Below are positions 12,781-26,097 of a stretch of 64,000 nt of DNA, in pieces (positions within the stretch are counted from its first letter, which is position 1; every line of letters begins with the position of its first letter). The notes under the pieces were generated by a model. The model was not told the DNA's origin. It saw only the letters and a program-made list of their open reading frames with translations, and searched no databases. The position numbers and the translations under genes are program-made. Source of the stretch: Emydura subglobosa. Its lineage: Eukaryota > Chordata > Testudines > Chelidae. Location: assembly GCA_007922225.1 (NCBI GenBank), contig ML679962.1, positions 28,875,563-28,939,562 of the forward strand. Reading direction: 5' to 3'.

Positions 12781-13104
12781 ACTGCAGATTTGTCATGGCT
12801 TTTTAAACCAAAAATTACAGAGCAGTTACAGTAAACTTAGTAAAAGACACATGATCTTGGGGCTATGAATCCTTATTCAGGACTGCACATAAAGCACATG
12901 TTCAACTTTGAAGTCAAACTTAAAAAAAAAAACCCATCTTAGGTCCCATTGTCTTAAAAGTTAAGCATATCTTTCATTGCAGTCCTGAAAAGGAATGTTT
13001 TCATCAACCAGGGCCTTAGTGCATAAAGTAGGACATGATTCAGTTCAATAAAAAAGAAACCTTTCTTAGCCACTTTCATATGACAGGCAGGAAGATATAC
13101 TAGG
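12781..13104. other. Unique DNA, no gene seen
   Basis: Nothing was recognised beyond a short A-run near 12,921. Confidence 0.5.
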
Positions 13105-13300
13105 TGCTCACAGGAATGGAATCCAGGATCTTAATTTTTGTAGGTTTGACTCTGCTACTGATTCTGTAGTCTTGTGTGAGTCACTTAACTTCTGTTTCCT
13201 CATCTGTAATAAGAGGATATTATTAACGTACCTACCTCACTCAGATGTTAGGAGGCTTAATTAGGTAATGTCTGTACATGTACTTTGCTTTGAACTGAGC
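13105..13300 (+). mobile_element. Cry-type SINE, diverged
   Basis: Retains the TGAGTCACTTAACTTCTG and CCTCATCTGTAATAAGAGG blocks, followed by CCTACCTCACTCAGATGTTA and a diverged tail. The A-box end is lost. Confidence 0.75.
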
Positions 13301-14022
13301 AATGGGAAACTTTCCTTTAACAATTGTTACACACAGAAGAGAAAAATAATACCAATTACCAAGAATAGGTGCTTGCTGACTGTAACTGCTCAAAATAGAG
13401 ATCTCCCTAAAGAGTAAATAGGAGTAATAGTAGGTAGGTAGGAACTTAGCTACCATTGGTATTTTTCTGTTCTCCTTTTAAGCAGAGCTGAATCTGATAT
13501 TTATTTAGTCCATGGAAAGATACTCAAATTTTCTGTTTTAACACATCAACAACTTTGTTCATCCCATCCTGTCGTATTAGAATCGTATTGCATTAGTGTT
13601 AGTTGTCTTCATTAGGGGATGAAAGACACATCATATTAGAAACTGTCACATCATATTAGCCAGAATAAATTCTAAAACAATAAGATAAAAAATGTACCAC
13701 TGGTTGAAAAAGTATCTTATTAGTTCATGAAGCTTGCTCTTATCAAAGCCAGCTATTTTCTTCTTCACACTGCTTGTACACAATGTGAAATTCCATGTTC
13801 CGTTTGCACATGATGCTGTTCTTATGATAACAAAAAGGGTGTCTTCCCCCAGATAGCTCCTGTGATAAAGCGCACTCCTGCTTTGGTGCCAACTCATCTT
13901 TCAGATTGCGATTCCTGTTTGCTTTATAAACTAAGAAGCAAAATAAGGCACTATTGTCTTAGAATAGACAATTCCCATTGAAATTATATCTGTTTCCTAG
14001 GATTTCTTAAAAATCCAGAATA
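13301..14022. other. Unique AT-rich DNA, no gene seen
   Basis: Nothing was recognised in this interval. An 83-codon minus-strand frame at 13,646-13,897 has no recognisable domain. Confidence 0.5.
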
Positions 14023-14030
14023 CCAAAGAC

Positions 14031-14249
14031 CAGGGGTGGCCAACCCGCGGCTCGTGAGCCGCATGCGGCTCTTTGCTTATATAAATGCGGCTCTTTGCTG
14101 CTCTTTGAGACTGTAAGTGAAATTGACCAGCTGCCGCCGAAATTGACGCACCAGCGTGAATTTTCCGTGGAGGGTAAGTGAGGTGTGGTTCTTTGCGATA
14201 TCTACATCTATTTTTTGACTCTTCATCTCTGACTGGTTGGCCACCCCTG
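14031..14249. mobile_element. hAT-type MITE with perfect 8-bp target duplication
   Basis: The ends are CAGGGGTGGCCAAC and GTTGGCCACCCCTG, a perfect 14-bp terminal inverted repeat. The 8-bp direct repeat CCAAAGAC lies immediately outside both ends (14,023-14,030 and 14,250-14,257). An 8-bp duplication with CAGGGG-type ends is the hallmark of hAT transposons. At 219 bp it is non-autonomous. Duplicated GCGGCTCTTTGC motifs lie near the left end. The intact duplication suggests a relatively young insertion. Confidence 0.95.
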
Positions 14250-14257
14250 CCAAAGAC

Positions 14258-14724
14258 TTTAGTCCAAATTTGGGATGAAGATGTGTGAAAATAATCATTT
14301 TAAACACCATGGCACTTTCCAAATAACAGGAACACCCAGGCAAATGTTTGAATATTAGCAAATAGCATATCTTGCTTTTTCACTCCTATCTTTCAAAAAT
14401 AACCAGCATGATCTGTCTGAAAAATTGGTAAAACATTTTTTGATTCTTGTTTTTATTTTTGATTGCCAAAGGATAGCGAGGATGGAAATTTTAATTGAGT
14501 TACATAATAACCCTAAAAACAAGACTGCACTGGAAATTAATAAGGGCATTTTACACCTATTTTACCGATCTTATGTTGGTGCAGCTGCAGGCTCCAGAAG
14601 ATGACTGTATTTGCAGTTTTTATTGAGTAACTGGCTTATTTATTGCATGACAATTATTTCTTGTATCATATTTAGTCACCGGTAAAATAACTACATACGT
14701 AAATGGATTCAATGTATTGATTTA
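14258..14724. other. Unique DNA, no gene seen
   Basis: Nothing was recognised in this interval. Confidence 0.5.
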
Positions 14725-14933
14725 GGGGCCCAAGCTTCTCCCAGGCAGGCTCACAGATCTACATATTGGGCCCAATTCGCCTCTGACTTGCAGCTTGTGT
14801 TCATGTACAGTGCTCCAGAGAGAATAGAGGCAGTAGCTATGTTGATGAGAGAAGCCCTGCAGGGGCAGTGAGGTCAGTATAACTATGTCACTCAGAGGTG
14901 TGAATGTTGCAGGTCTGTAGTGTAGACCTGGCC
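14725..14933. mobile_element. Probable Harbinger-like MITE, right end clear
   Basis: The right end GTAGTGTAGACCTGGCC followed by TTA (14,934-14,936) matches the GTGTAGAC-type termini of the elements at 21.9 and 51.3 kb. The internal TATGTCACTCAGAGGTGTGA is a motif I associate with the same family. TTA also precedes the proposed left end (14,722-14,724), but that terminus matches poorly, so the left boundary is uncertain. Confidence 0.5.
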
Positions 14934-14936
14934 TTA

Positions 14937-16140
14937 AACTGCTGCAAATTGGGTCAGATCCGCAGACAAGCTGGAGGAAGTAGCTTTTCCTGGCTTCAGC
15001 CATTTCATAGTCATTCAGGTGTTTCTAATAGGTGATCAACACTTTATTGCCCATGGTCAGGCAGCAACTTGCTTACTGCTTTGTCACCAATGGTGGATTC
15101 CACATTTATAGACGGCTGTTGCGTCAAATGTCAGTCTTCACAGTAACAACTTCATAAGATCAAGTTGTACAGACAGAATCCCCTATTTGTCTCACACTTA
15201 GTAGAGTTACACCCATGTCAAATTGGCATAAGTCAGAAGAACAGACCCAGGCCTGGTGTCTGAGGTCTGCATGAGGTGCTCTGGAAGAAGTGTAAAATGA
15301 CATAAAAGCTGACCTCTCCCTGTTGACTATGCAACTGAAGTGGCTCCTGTGTGTGGCTTATTACAGCGAGTGTTGTGCATTCGGAAGACACATGCATGAT
15401 GCATCTTTTTCTAAATAAATGGGATGACATGGGGGCTGCAATGGCACTTATTTTGGGTGGCACATGGGGGATAAGAGGAGAGCCCTGAGAATTAAATGCT
15501 TAGTGGCTATTTAAAAAAATAGCTGCAGTTAATCTTCATCAAATGCAAAATACGTAAATAGATATGTGAAAATGTTAATTTTGGTTATTAAATCCCACTT
15601 TAGGGAGAAAAAGCCCTTAATACTCTGGCTAAAGAGTCTAATCACACTAGATTAGGACTGTTGTACATTAATAATAAAAGTAGCTGGCCTGATTAGTGTC
15701 ACTTAAAGTTTTCTGAATGAGAGATACAGCTTTTGGAATACAACAAGTTGAATACCAGCTAAAGATTCCCAATGAATAATTCGTATTAAAAAGTTAAGAC
15801 TTTCACTTCTTTTCTAAAGGAAAATCTATCATTGGTTTAGCAATCACATACCATCCACTTAATAGTATGAAATGGAAGGAACTTCACAGATCATAAAGTG
15901 TAATAAAGGAACATCTAAAGTTCATTTTCATATAAGTAGATTACTAATGTTTTCCTCCTGAACAGGAAAAAGCTTTCTCTAATCTCCTTTACTGTTCTGA
16001 GTTACAGCTACCATTTTGATCCGGCTATAGAGGTCATGATAAAATATAATGGCCAATTTTTATCCAGATACACTCTTCAGTGGGAGCTACATCCATGTAT
16101 TAGCAGGCAGAATTTGACCCAGGGAGGCCTAAAATTATTA
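14937..16140. other. Unique DNA, no gene seen
   Basis: No exon, RNA or clear repeat was recognised. Sequence near 15,190-15,245 is faintly like a widespread amniote repeat, but too weak to call. Confidence 0.5.
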
Positions 16141-16335
16141 AAGCAGGGGTCTAGGAGCCAAGACTCCTTGGCTCCATTTCTATATGTGGCACTGATTTAC
16201 AGTTTGACATTGGGTAAATCACTTAATTCCTGGGTGCTAGTGTATCCACCTATAAAATAGGGGCATAGTAATACCCTATTATATAGTAATTAGTTGTGAG
16301 GCTTCTCTGATAATGTTTGTGAATTGCTCCAGGAT
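16141..16335 (+). mobile_element. Cry-type SINE, diverged
   Basis: Contains TGACATTGGGTAAATCACTT and the TATAAAATAGGGGCATAGTA block in the order expected of Cry SINEs. The tRNA head is partly lost. Confidence 0.75.
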
Positions 16336-19300
16336 TGTCTCCTCAACACAGCAGACCACTGTAAGTTAACCACTCTTTTGCTTAACTCTTTGCATTAGTT
16401 CATTAGCTTCAGGTGCAATTCAATGTGTTGGTGGGTTTTTTGTTTTTTTGAAAACCCTTATTTGTCTGGGACCAAAGTATGGGAAAAACTGCTTCTTACA
16501 CATCCTGGCAATTACGATTTTGTTGGCTTCTCCACAACTGATTGCAATACTCCATAGCTGATTGCAAACTTTATCAGATGAGGTCCCTTGCCTTGGACAT
16601 CCCCCACTACAGCTAAAGTCAGAGTACAGCATAATATATGTTTTCATTTCACTTCTGTCTGATTAATTTTTCTCTCCAGTTTGATTTTATTCATGACAAA
16701 AGTACCATGGTTTTTGATTGCACCTGCTGTAAGTATCATTGTGTTAAATTCTATATTGTAAGTAAGTGCTTCCCAGCTCTCTAAATCTTCAATAATAATG
16801 CTGGTGCAACAAACTGATCCACTAATTGAAAAATTCAAAGATGAAACAGCCCTTTGTGTAATGAGCTAATTGTGTAGGGATCAAGGCTAAAGGGTTGTGT
16901 CAGTAAATTCTGAGAAACGTTAATGGCAAAATGACCAAAAATATTGGTATTGGACACCTTAGTAGTAGTATTGTCCCCTCCTGACTTATAGAAAATAAAA
17001 TTCCATCTAAATCTTCTCTTTCAAATGTGACCTGAACCTGTGGTGGTTTTTGTTTTGTTTTGCTGGAGAAGAGGGGTGGAAGAAAATAAGTTACCATTAG
17101 ATAATTATTCAAGGATTTGTTCAGAGAGCTCTGAATTCAGATCAGGGTATAACTGGAGATGTTATCCCACTGGGGCCTATGGTCTTGCTGATGATCTGCA
17201 GATAGGCACCTCATTCAAGGTGATTCTGTGGGCACAATCTCACAGCTGTCATTGGGCGAAGAAAATGAAGCCATGAATGAAGCCTAAATTCTGGATTCAG
17301 GAAGATCTGGAAGATGGTTCTTATGAAACAAACTGAATCCCAGAAATGAAATACCAGGTGGGGAGGGAAGAGTAAGAAATATCTGTTTGCCATTTAATAG
17401 TCTAGATACAGAGGACTTGCAAACAGATAAGACCAAATCTACTTGAAGAGTAAAAAGAGATGGAAACTGAATGCGAAGAGCCAATCAGAAAACAGTATGA
17501 ATTAAAATATATTGCTGCTTTTTGAATTCTGCATCAGCAGCATCCTTTGATTTTTAAAGCTGTCGGGCCATCATTCTATCCTATTTTTCTCCTTGCATGT
17601 TACTCCTTGCCATGCGCTCTTTCTCTGCTAGGTGTCCTTTGGTTCCTGCTCCCACTGCTGCGATACATTGTCTGTAATCTCATGAAACTTTCACAACAGA
17701 GCAGTTACTTTTGTCCTTTTTTGCCTATCTCAAGTGTCTCCTGCTTTCAGCAGAAATACTGAAATGAGTCAATTACGCACTATTTCTGAACCTGCCAAAA
17801 CAATTAAGTACTGGTAATTGCATATGAAATCTGTCCTTTTGAGGTTTACAGCACTGTTTCCAGAGCAAAGAGGCATGAGTAGCCTGAGGCATAGACTAAA
17901 GCAGTCAGCAGCCTACGGCCATTTGTCTGAGGAGATTCCACAATAGAATCTGGATCCTTAAGGTCACTCACCAAAAAGCTGATCCCAACCTGCACTGCTC
18001 TGGCTGCACAAATTCTACTCACTTGATCCTCAAGCATTGCTGGGCGCACAGCTGAATTGAGCATCATCCTGACACTTTGGGGAGGAGAGAATGATGCAAA
18101 CAAGAACTGTGTGGGAGAGGCAAATAGTGAGAGATGCCAAAGCCCGTTTCGGGTACAGTGCAATCGGGGCAAACTTGGGTGACTCTTGATCAAACCTCAG
18201 AACTTCTGGGTGCTCATCTGAACCTAACTTATCTTTGAACTTTGCCCATTACCTGTGACAACCTAATGACTCTTGTCCACTCGAAATTTCAAATCATTTA
18301 ACACTTCATTATCAAGAGCTGGCAGAAGCCCCACGCCTTAGTCTGCTCAAAACAATCAGATTCTCTCTACACTTGTAGCAACTCACCTTTTTTTTTTATC
18401 AATTTCCGCTTGTGTGGATTCTCCTCTTCTGAATTTGGCTTCAGATTTTTGTTTGTGGAGGTTTTTTTTGTTCAAACCGATATGATGAAGGGAAAGCTCT
18501 CAGCACAATACGTAATGAAACTAACCCCCAGGTCACAAACTCTCGTAAAGCAGTTTGCAACACCTAAACACACCTGTCTAGAAACAATATTACGTAAAGT
18601 TAACTGGTTCCTTGAGTTCCTTCAGAGACTTAGTCAATCCCCATTCACCTACCCATTTAAGCTCCTTCTCTCGCCTTACCTACCCACAATGAAAAAAACT
18701 GTGTGTGCCTGAGATTTTTGACCTCACCCTGCTTTGATCACTAGTGCTCATTTCTGCCTTTTTACTTGGGGCCTAGGATTTCAATGGGAATTGTGAGTAG
18801 TGAGCACCTTTCAGGATCACGCCCTTAGAGTGATGCAAGCCACAGTTTGGACTCTGCCTCCTATGGGCATTTTGCTGGGAGACAGACAGCGTATGAGGGA
18901 GGGGTGGCAGGTGCAACAGAATGTCTCTGGGGCCTGCACTGATCACTGCAGTGCCATTGCTGACTTACGCTTTGTAATCACTAAATCTTGTTCAGCCGTT
19001 ACCATCACATCTTCAAAATGTCAGGTGTCATAGATCGCTATATTTTTTTAAAGACATGAAGAGTATGGAATCGGTGGCTCCCATGAGTCCTGACAAAAGC
19101 CTAGCATGAGTGCTGCTGTCTTATATAGCCAAATAAGCACAGATTCACCACTAGTCTAACTGTGTCTACTTATTTTTCTGATAATTTCTGTATAACTCAA
19201 GCTAACTGTATTGAAACTTGGTAAAGAAAAAAAGGGCTTCCAGAGTTGTAAAGGTTAATGAGCAGATGCACAGAGTTCGGTATCTTCCCTCCAGCACAAA

Positions 19301-21873
19301 TACCCATAAGACTCTGCCTGGTGGGTGAAAATGACCCCTTTGTGGAATGTTCATCAAACCCTTCTGCTTGGTGGGTGGAGTTTGCTTGAGGCAGAAAAGA
19401 TGGGGCTGCACTCCCAAATCTTGCAGATCCTGGGGATGAACCTCAGGTGAGAATCATCCGTGCGGAGACCCCACGCCCGTTGATTTGCCAATGTGGCCAT
19501 CTGTTGCTGCATTGGAGCATGGCTTCCTCCATCTGTCACTGCTCCTTAGATCTTTAATTGGGGGCTTCCCTTGTGCGGAGACAGCATTTGAATCTCCACT
19601 GGACTTTTGTGGTGCTTTAGGATAAACTCATGGCCCCTTCATCCTATCCTTGGTCCTCTGCCACTCGAGCTCGTTCTCTGTCTTTTCCCAACAGTAGATC
19701 TCCAAATAGGCGGATGATCTTCCGCAAGGCCCATAGAGTGGAGAGGAAGGGAAGAAGAGGAATTGTTGTTGTCAGAGAGACAGCTGACTTCCATTTGGAA
19801 CAAAAATGGGCCTGTGTGGAGAAGATCCTTCATGACTTTTATACAGTCCACCCAGTCTGTCCCCAAATATATAGGAATCCTCTTCTCTAAGCCTGTGCAC
19901 CATACAGTATTTTGAAGAAACCTTTATGGCAGGCTTTCACTACCAACCTATCTATCCCACACTACTTCTTTTCATCTTGAACAGAGATGACGCCTGAGTC
20001 AAAGATTGCTTGGAGTGCATTACAATGGGGAAAAAAAATCACGAATATGACTGATGAATAAGGCAGCCCTCACTGTTCAGCACCTTCAGGCCTTCTCCTG
20101 TCCAACTTAGTTCCTTTGTTGTGCTGAAGACAAATCTCTGAAGCATAAATCCCTTCAAAAACTAGTTTTGTGGATACTAGCTTTACAAATATTTACTGGT
20201 GCAATACTCCGCCACTTCAAATAGTTCCCTTTGGGCACTTCATTTTGGTTGTCATTAGTGATGATGAATTAGATGCAACATGAAGCGCTGGATTGAAAAG
20301 TGATCCAGACATTTATCTTTAATACACTATTAAAGAGTATATAGTGTGAAATTCACTGGGTTTGAATTCAAGCATGGAGAAATACCAATAAATAGTGCTT
20401 TTTCCAGGGTTCTGAAATAGCCACACCTCTATATCAGGTTACTAAACTATTCTTAAGGAATCGTATTAGAATGGTTCCGTATAGTATGTGTATGTATTAA
20501 AATAAGCCCCGTTCCCTTCATCGGTTATACTTCTGTGGGAATTGATATGGACATTTTTAATTCACATTTAAAGGCTTCCCGACTACCCCTTTCTAAAGGA
20601 GGCAGTATCTATAATTAAGGAGCAAGAGAGTGAAAAATAACATAGAGCAAATTTCTCCTGTTAGTTATTTGTACATACTTGCATCTCATCCCTGTATAAC
20701 CCCTCATTTAACCACTTCGCTTCCAGTCCTCCACTCAGCATCTCTGTTCCAGTGTTGGTCTAGTGAGTGAGAATGTGGGCTAGCACATGAGTTCTCAACA
20801 GTTCAATGGGTTCAAGGTATGCTTTTCCTCTCCCGCTGGTAACTTCTAGATCTTTTCTTTATGGCTAGATGGTAGAGCGTGTCCCAAAACGTTTTTCTGC
20901 TGTAGCATGTGGTCACATTATGGAGAAGATTGAGGATCACTAGGCTAATAGTTGTTTGGTGAGATGGGTTCTATTCCTGCCTCTTTCACTGACTTGTATT
21001 CTGATCCAGCAAAGCATTTAGGCACATGCTATAAGTTGCACCTGTATTTGTGTGTTTTCCTGGATCATAGCTTTGTCGTATAATGCTGGACATGTGACAT
21101 AACTTCTCGTGTGTGTCTGTTTCTAGACAGCAGAGTCAGATGCTGGCCAAGGAGCAGTGCCTTTTTAACACATCTTTCCCTTTGCCAGGGCTTCCTTCTG
21201 GCAGAATGAGCTAGAATACCTCCAGGGACTGCCTCTGTCTCCTATCTCCCAAGGAGTGCCCTGGCTATATAAAAGCTGGACTAGCTACTTAAATATTTCT
21301 CTTTACTCAAACCTGAGCCAACCTGGAGAATTTCCCTCAGAACATGTACGCTGAGGGCTGCTACTCCCTGTTATCAATACAGTCCTGTATAACTGATCAT
21401 TCTGACCTTGACTTCTGCCTGAATGAACGAGCGGAGATTTTTCTTGTGATGAGGCATGGCAAGTTATTCCTGTTAAGTTACCAATTCAAGACCCAATAAA
21501 GCAAATGGGAGATTTCTTAATATTTGAACCTTCCATTGTCCTCTGAATATGCAAGAAAAATCAACATGGGGTATGGTGTGTGTTCATGCTCCTTTACAGG
21601 TAAAGAAAGCCTCACTAGTTTCCATTGTGCTGTACCAGAGGCACTGTGTTTCAGATTGTTTGCTTAAACTTCTGATGTTATGAATTTCCCAGTTCAAGAG
21701 TACATGAAAATCTATTTGGTACAAAAGAAAGCTAATTGTATGAATCATTAATGTTAGCCTGACATGCATTTGTTTGTTCTGTAGCAGTAATTAATTATAA
21801 CGAGAAAATATTCTATCAGCTGCTTCTCTGAGAGCTTAGAGCAGTGCCCTATGTAGCAAGTTTTGAACACGCT
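16336..21873. other. 5.5 kb of mainly unique DNA, no gene established
   Basis: The longest stretch of the window without a recognised repeat. A 115-codon minus-strand frame at 17,846-18,193 is the longest open frame; I could not match it to a family or find paired splice signals. Other frames are about 100 codons or less. The segment 17,870-18,250 is somewhat GC-richer and could be an old unclassified repeat. The remainder is AT-rich. Confidence 0.5.
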
Positions 21874-21876
21874 TTA

Positions 21877-22171
21877 GCCTATGTCTACGCTTGCCGCCAA
21901 ATTTGGTGGCAGTCGACAGGAGATATGCAAGCTACGTAGAGGAGCTTGCATATCTCCCGTCGACTTCCTAACTCTTACTTACCGCGGTGTCTTCAGTTTG
22001 CTGTGCCAACAGGAAATGCGCTCCCATCGACGCAATGTTACTCCACCTGGCGGAGGTGAATTAATAGCATCAGTTTCCGGGTCGATTGAGCAGGTCTCCA
22101 CTTCCGCTCAATTGATCTGGACAAATCAATCTGACGGCGGCGAATTTGCCACTGTCAGTCTAGATATAACC
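21877..22171. mobile_element. Harbinger-like MITE with TTA target duplication
   Basis: The left terminus GCCTATGTCTACGC and the right terminus TAGATATAACC form an imperfect inverted repeat. TTA is duplicated at 21,874-21,876 and 22,172-22,174, fitting the 3-bp TWA target of PIF/Harbinger transposons. An internal hairpin has 22-bp arms (21,912-21,933 and 21,943-21,964) with one mismatch and a 9-base loop. CpG content is higher than in neighbouring DNA. At 295 bp it encodes no transposase; the 112-codon frame across it is incidental. Confidence 0.8.
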
Positions 22172-22322
22172 TTAGTGAATGGCCCAGCACCTCAGGGTAC
22201 ATACCACATTCAAGACTGACCTCCAGACACCTGCTCTTGTTGTCAGCTGGGGCTGGGAGTGTCTCTGAGATGTTTTTGGTCTCTAGAGATCATTAACGGA
22301 CAATTTAACCCAACCTGCAAAT

Positions 22323-22593
22323 CAGGGGCATAGCCAGAACTGATTTTTTGGCAGGGCCTGTGGTAGACACAGGTGGGCCAGCTGAAAAACAAACGCTTCC
22401 TGAACTTCCAGCTTCCGGCCATGTGACCGGAAGCAGGAAGTTCGGGAAACAACCAGCCGAGAAACTAAGCAGCCTGACCCTCCAGTTGCCAAGGTAGCTT
22501 AAACAGGGTATCAGCAGCAGAACTTCTGCAACCGATTGTGTGGGCCTGCTTTCAAAGTGGGTGTTCCATGGCCCACCCATAGCTACGCAACTG
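22323..22593. mobile_element. hAT-type MITE with 8-bp target duplication
   Basis: The element starts CAGGGGCATAGCCAG and ends TAGCTACGCAACTG. It is flanked by CTGCAAAT (22,315-22,322) and CTGCAGAT (22,594-22,601), an 8-bp duplication with one mismatch. The centre holds the inverted motif CTTCCGGCCATGTGACCGGAAG-like (near 22,411-22,432). It has no coding capacity. The termini differ from those of the hAT element at 14.0 kb, so it is a different subfamily. Confidence 0.9.
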
Positions 22594-22601
22594 CTGCAGA
22601 T

Positions 22602-24773
22602 CTTTGTGAGCTGAGCGGCCTTTTAACCAGTTGCTCAGGGTCAGTGCCATGTTTAGATGCCTGGCAGCGTACATGTGTACACACTCTCTCTCTCTCTCCC
22701 CTGCCTCACTCCCTCCTTGCAGTCCCAAGCATTTAGGTACATTTTGATCTGCCAGTATTTCCCATTCTATCAGGGCTTTGTATGAAATGAGTGTGCTTCA
22801 CAAAGCATCAGAGTGAATACAAGAAAATCAATAAGCAATCTGTGTGATAATTAATTAGGGTGCCAGAATGAATTACTGTTTCTTCCCCTCCTGATGTGGG
22901 TCAGAGTCGCGTTTGATTTGGGAAGATGTCCATTTTTCAATTATAGCTTGTTGAGTGGTTTTTTTTTATATGACCAGAATGGAAGACTGGCAGATAGGCA
23001 GGGTTGTATAACATGATTTCCTATCATGGGAAGTTGACAATGTCAGGCTCAGTGTCCTGAAGAAGCCTTTGCCAAGGAAGCACATTGTATCTGCTATGGC
23101 CCAGAAGAATGGTTCTCTCTAACAATCTTCATACTAGGCAATGACCCAACCAACATAGCCTACAGATCTTCACAGCTTTGTGTATTTTATGATTGGTTAG
23201 TTTTTCTCTTTGTGTGCATACACTGGATTTTGGTTGTACCACTAGCCCTAAGTAAGGGGTGGCGTGTACCTATGGCTTTGCCCAGTGTGGTGCAGGGATT
23301 GTTACTGTCAAAAACACGATCCCTTACTTGGTTCTCCTCTGTCAAGTAGCAGACACCTTCCTTTTTTGTTCTCCAAAATAAATATTGGGGAAATTATCTT
23401 GCTGAGTGACATTTTAATTTTCTCGCTGATTCCACCAGCTTCCTCGTGTCTCAATGCACCCCGTGTAGGTGTGTATCTTTTTTGGCAGTGCATCCTCTTG
23501 TACCCTTACCTATGTTACATACCCAGCCACTTGGGGTGAAACCTTAGCTACAATGAAGTCAATGGGAGTTCCCTCACTGACATCAATGGGGCCAGAATTT
23601 CATGCCTGGAAGGTACAGCCTGTTCAGCTTATCACATGGTTTAATTAATATTCATCCACAGTGATCTCAAAATGCCTTAATAAATTCAGCCCATGCTCAC
23701 CTCAGTTTCCACCACATATAACATCAAGGTTCTCAGAAATCAATTCCATCCTTCATTTGTCCTCTCTTAGGGATGAAGCCTGGAGTCCATGTTACAATTT
23801 TCCAGAGCTCTCCTCATTCCAATCTGCGACCCTATTATTAACTCTCATGCATAAATACTTGTCCTGCTCGTCTATCTCCTCCCCTTAGTCATGCAGAAGA
23901 CTAATTACACAGACTAACCTAGTGAACTCACTTCATAAGTGCTCCAAGTAAGGAGAGGATGCCTGCTTATCTTTTTCAATGAGCTGCAAGATCTCTCTTT
24001 TCCTCCAAGAAACTGATTGTCATATTAAAGAAACTATATTCTGAAAACATCTCTACAAGTCCTCTAACGATAACAAATAACCATTCTTTCTACTTCATAG
24101 TAAACAAGACAAGAAGTACTGTACTTCTCACCACACAAGTATTTAATGAGGAGCACCTGTTGAGATAAAAAGACAACCTATTTAGGATGACTGGGTGACA
24201 AGCAAAAACTATTATTTTGCTGTCCTGAAGGCTTGATGGAAGATTAGATACATCTTTGATGCTTTCATAAAAAAGAATTTTTACTGCAAAATGCAATTCT
24301 TTTCTCTTTTCCTCCATATATTTCAAAGATTTTTCAGATGACTTTTTTTTTGTTGTTTTTCTACATTTTTGGCTTTTTAACTTTGGGGAAGATGGAATTT
24401 ATTTCACTTGATGTCTCCAACAAAATATTTTCCAGTGCCACTTCTGTGGCACAGCAATAGGCTAAATTGCTTGTCCTTACTGAAAGTCTGACCCCAGAAG
24501 GTACTGAGTGCTTGCAACTAATGTTATGGGTGCTCCACATTTTTCAGAATCAGGATGTAACTCTCAAGAAGTCTGATCAATTACAATGAAAATTGTTTGC
24601 TAGGGCTTTGCAAAGTTCATGATATTAATGAAGAAATAGAGGCAACCTTGTGTAACTTGTATTCCTACAGATAACATTATTGGCTTTTCTAATTTATGTA
24701 TGTCTCCCTAGACATTCATGTGGCTGCCATCATCATAGTATCTGAGCATCTGAATGCACATGGCAATGTGGTG
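22602..24773. other. Mainly unique DNA with small repeats
   Basis: Holds a CT-rich tract near 22,683-22,702 and, at about 23,545-23,612, a short block with GAAGTCAATGGGAGTT and CATCAATGGGGCCAGAATTT, a motif repeated elsewhere in the window (49.9, 60.1 and 61.0 kb). No exon was recognised. Confidence 0.5.
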
Positions 24774-24812
24774 GGGTGTGTGTGTATGTGAGTGTGTGCG
24801 TGTGTGTGGGAG
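24774..24812. repeat. GT-rich microsatellite
   Basis: Interrupted GT/TG units including GTGTGTGTATGTGAGTGTGT. Degenerate compared with the array at 10,371. Confidence 0.9.
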
Positions 24813-26097
24813 AGAGCTTTCATTCATGGTGTCAGCAAGGGAACCAGTTGTATTGAGTAAAGATTCTGAAAGCATCCTGAGTGCATCAGTGTTTTAGGAT
24901 AACATCTGTTTCAACAACAGAACAGTTATCACTTTAAAATTTATTTTCTATTACACTGGTTCAAGCCTAACTTTCCTCAGGAGTCCTGGTGCATTTAGTA
25001 AATTTGTCCCATTTGAAAACTTGTTGCATTGTTGCATTTGTTATCCATGAGAATAATTTTAACTGGGCTACACACACAACCAGAAAAGAGACCCAAACGT
25101 TTCATAATCTCAAAAGCAGGTATGGTTCAAGTGTGATCACAAAGGTGCAGCAGAGGCAACAACTTCCTATTTAATCTGAACTATTCTGTCCATCCCTCAT
25201 TGATACACCACATAAACCTTTTAAAACACACAGTGTCTCATCAAAACCAGCTAAATTGCTGGACGATTTATAAGAAATGGTTCTACATTAGGTTAAAATT
25301 TGTGGCGGCTTTTGGGTGAATACATTTACATCATTAAAAGGAAGTTCAAGTTTGTGTTTTTCTCAGAGTACAGTTTCTCTTCAGTTTCTCTGTTAAGCCC
25401 TCAAATACTTAGATAACAATATAAATACAATGGTTATTTATAAAGCACCTTTCATGACAAGCAACTCATCCAACACACATTAGACAGGTTCAGCAGTTTT
25501 TTAAGTAAATTGCATTTGCCAGAGGTTGACTGGAAGGCACCAGGGCTTAAATGAAAGCAATTTTATTTTAGAAACAAATCTAGTAATTGCTCACTATCCT
25601 CAAATGAAGAAATAGAAAGTGAAAGACCTTGGGAAGAGAATAAAATGCAATTTGTGGTATAAAATACCACTGCACACCAGCGTAAGCAATTACAAACAAA
25701 TCTAGAAAACACTGTGGTTGTTCTAAACAATGATGGACTAATTATGCTGAAAGGACAAGGTGGGTGAGGTAATAGTTTTTGCCAGTCCAACTTCTGTTTG
25801 TGAGAGGGACAAGTTTCTGAACTACACAGAGCTGTTTCTCAAGTCTGAAGTCAACTGTCAATAATTCTGCATTAACAAAGGGAATTGAACTCTGGAGTGT
25901 TGTAATTGACCAGATTGACTTGGTTCACATCAACAAGACCTTGTAAATGAACTAGTGTCTTCAAACTCTGATCAGTTTTAAGATGAATTACGTTATCTCC
26001 AGGCATTATATTTCCAAAAATACACTAAAACTAGATATTGGGTAGTTCCTATAGTTTAATAATAGATATTTGGTTGTTCCTTCATTCAAATTACCTG
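24813..26097. other. Unique AT-rich DNA, no gene seen
   Basis: No repeat or exon was recognised in this interval. Confidence 0.5.

Noticed and set aside
17846..18193. 115-codon minus-strand frame
   Set aside because: Not matched to any family and without paired splice sites; may be part of an old repeat.
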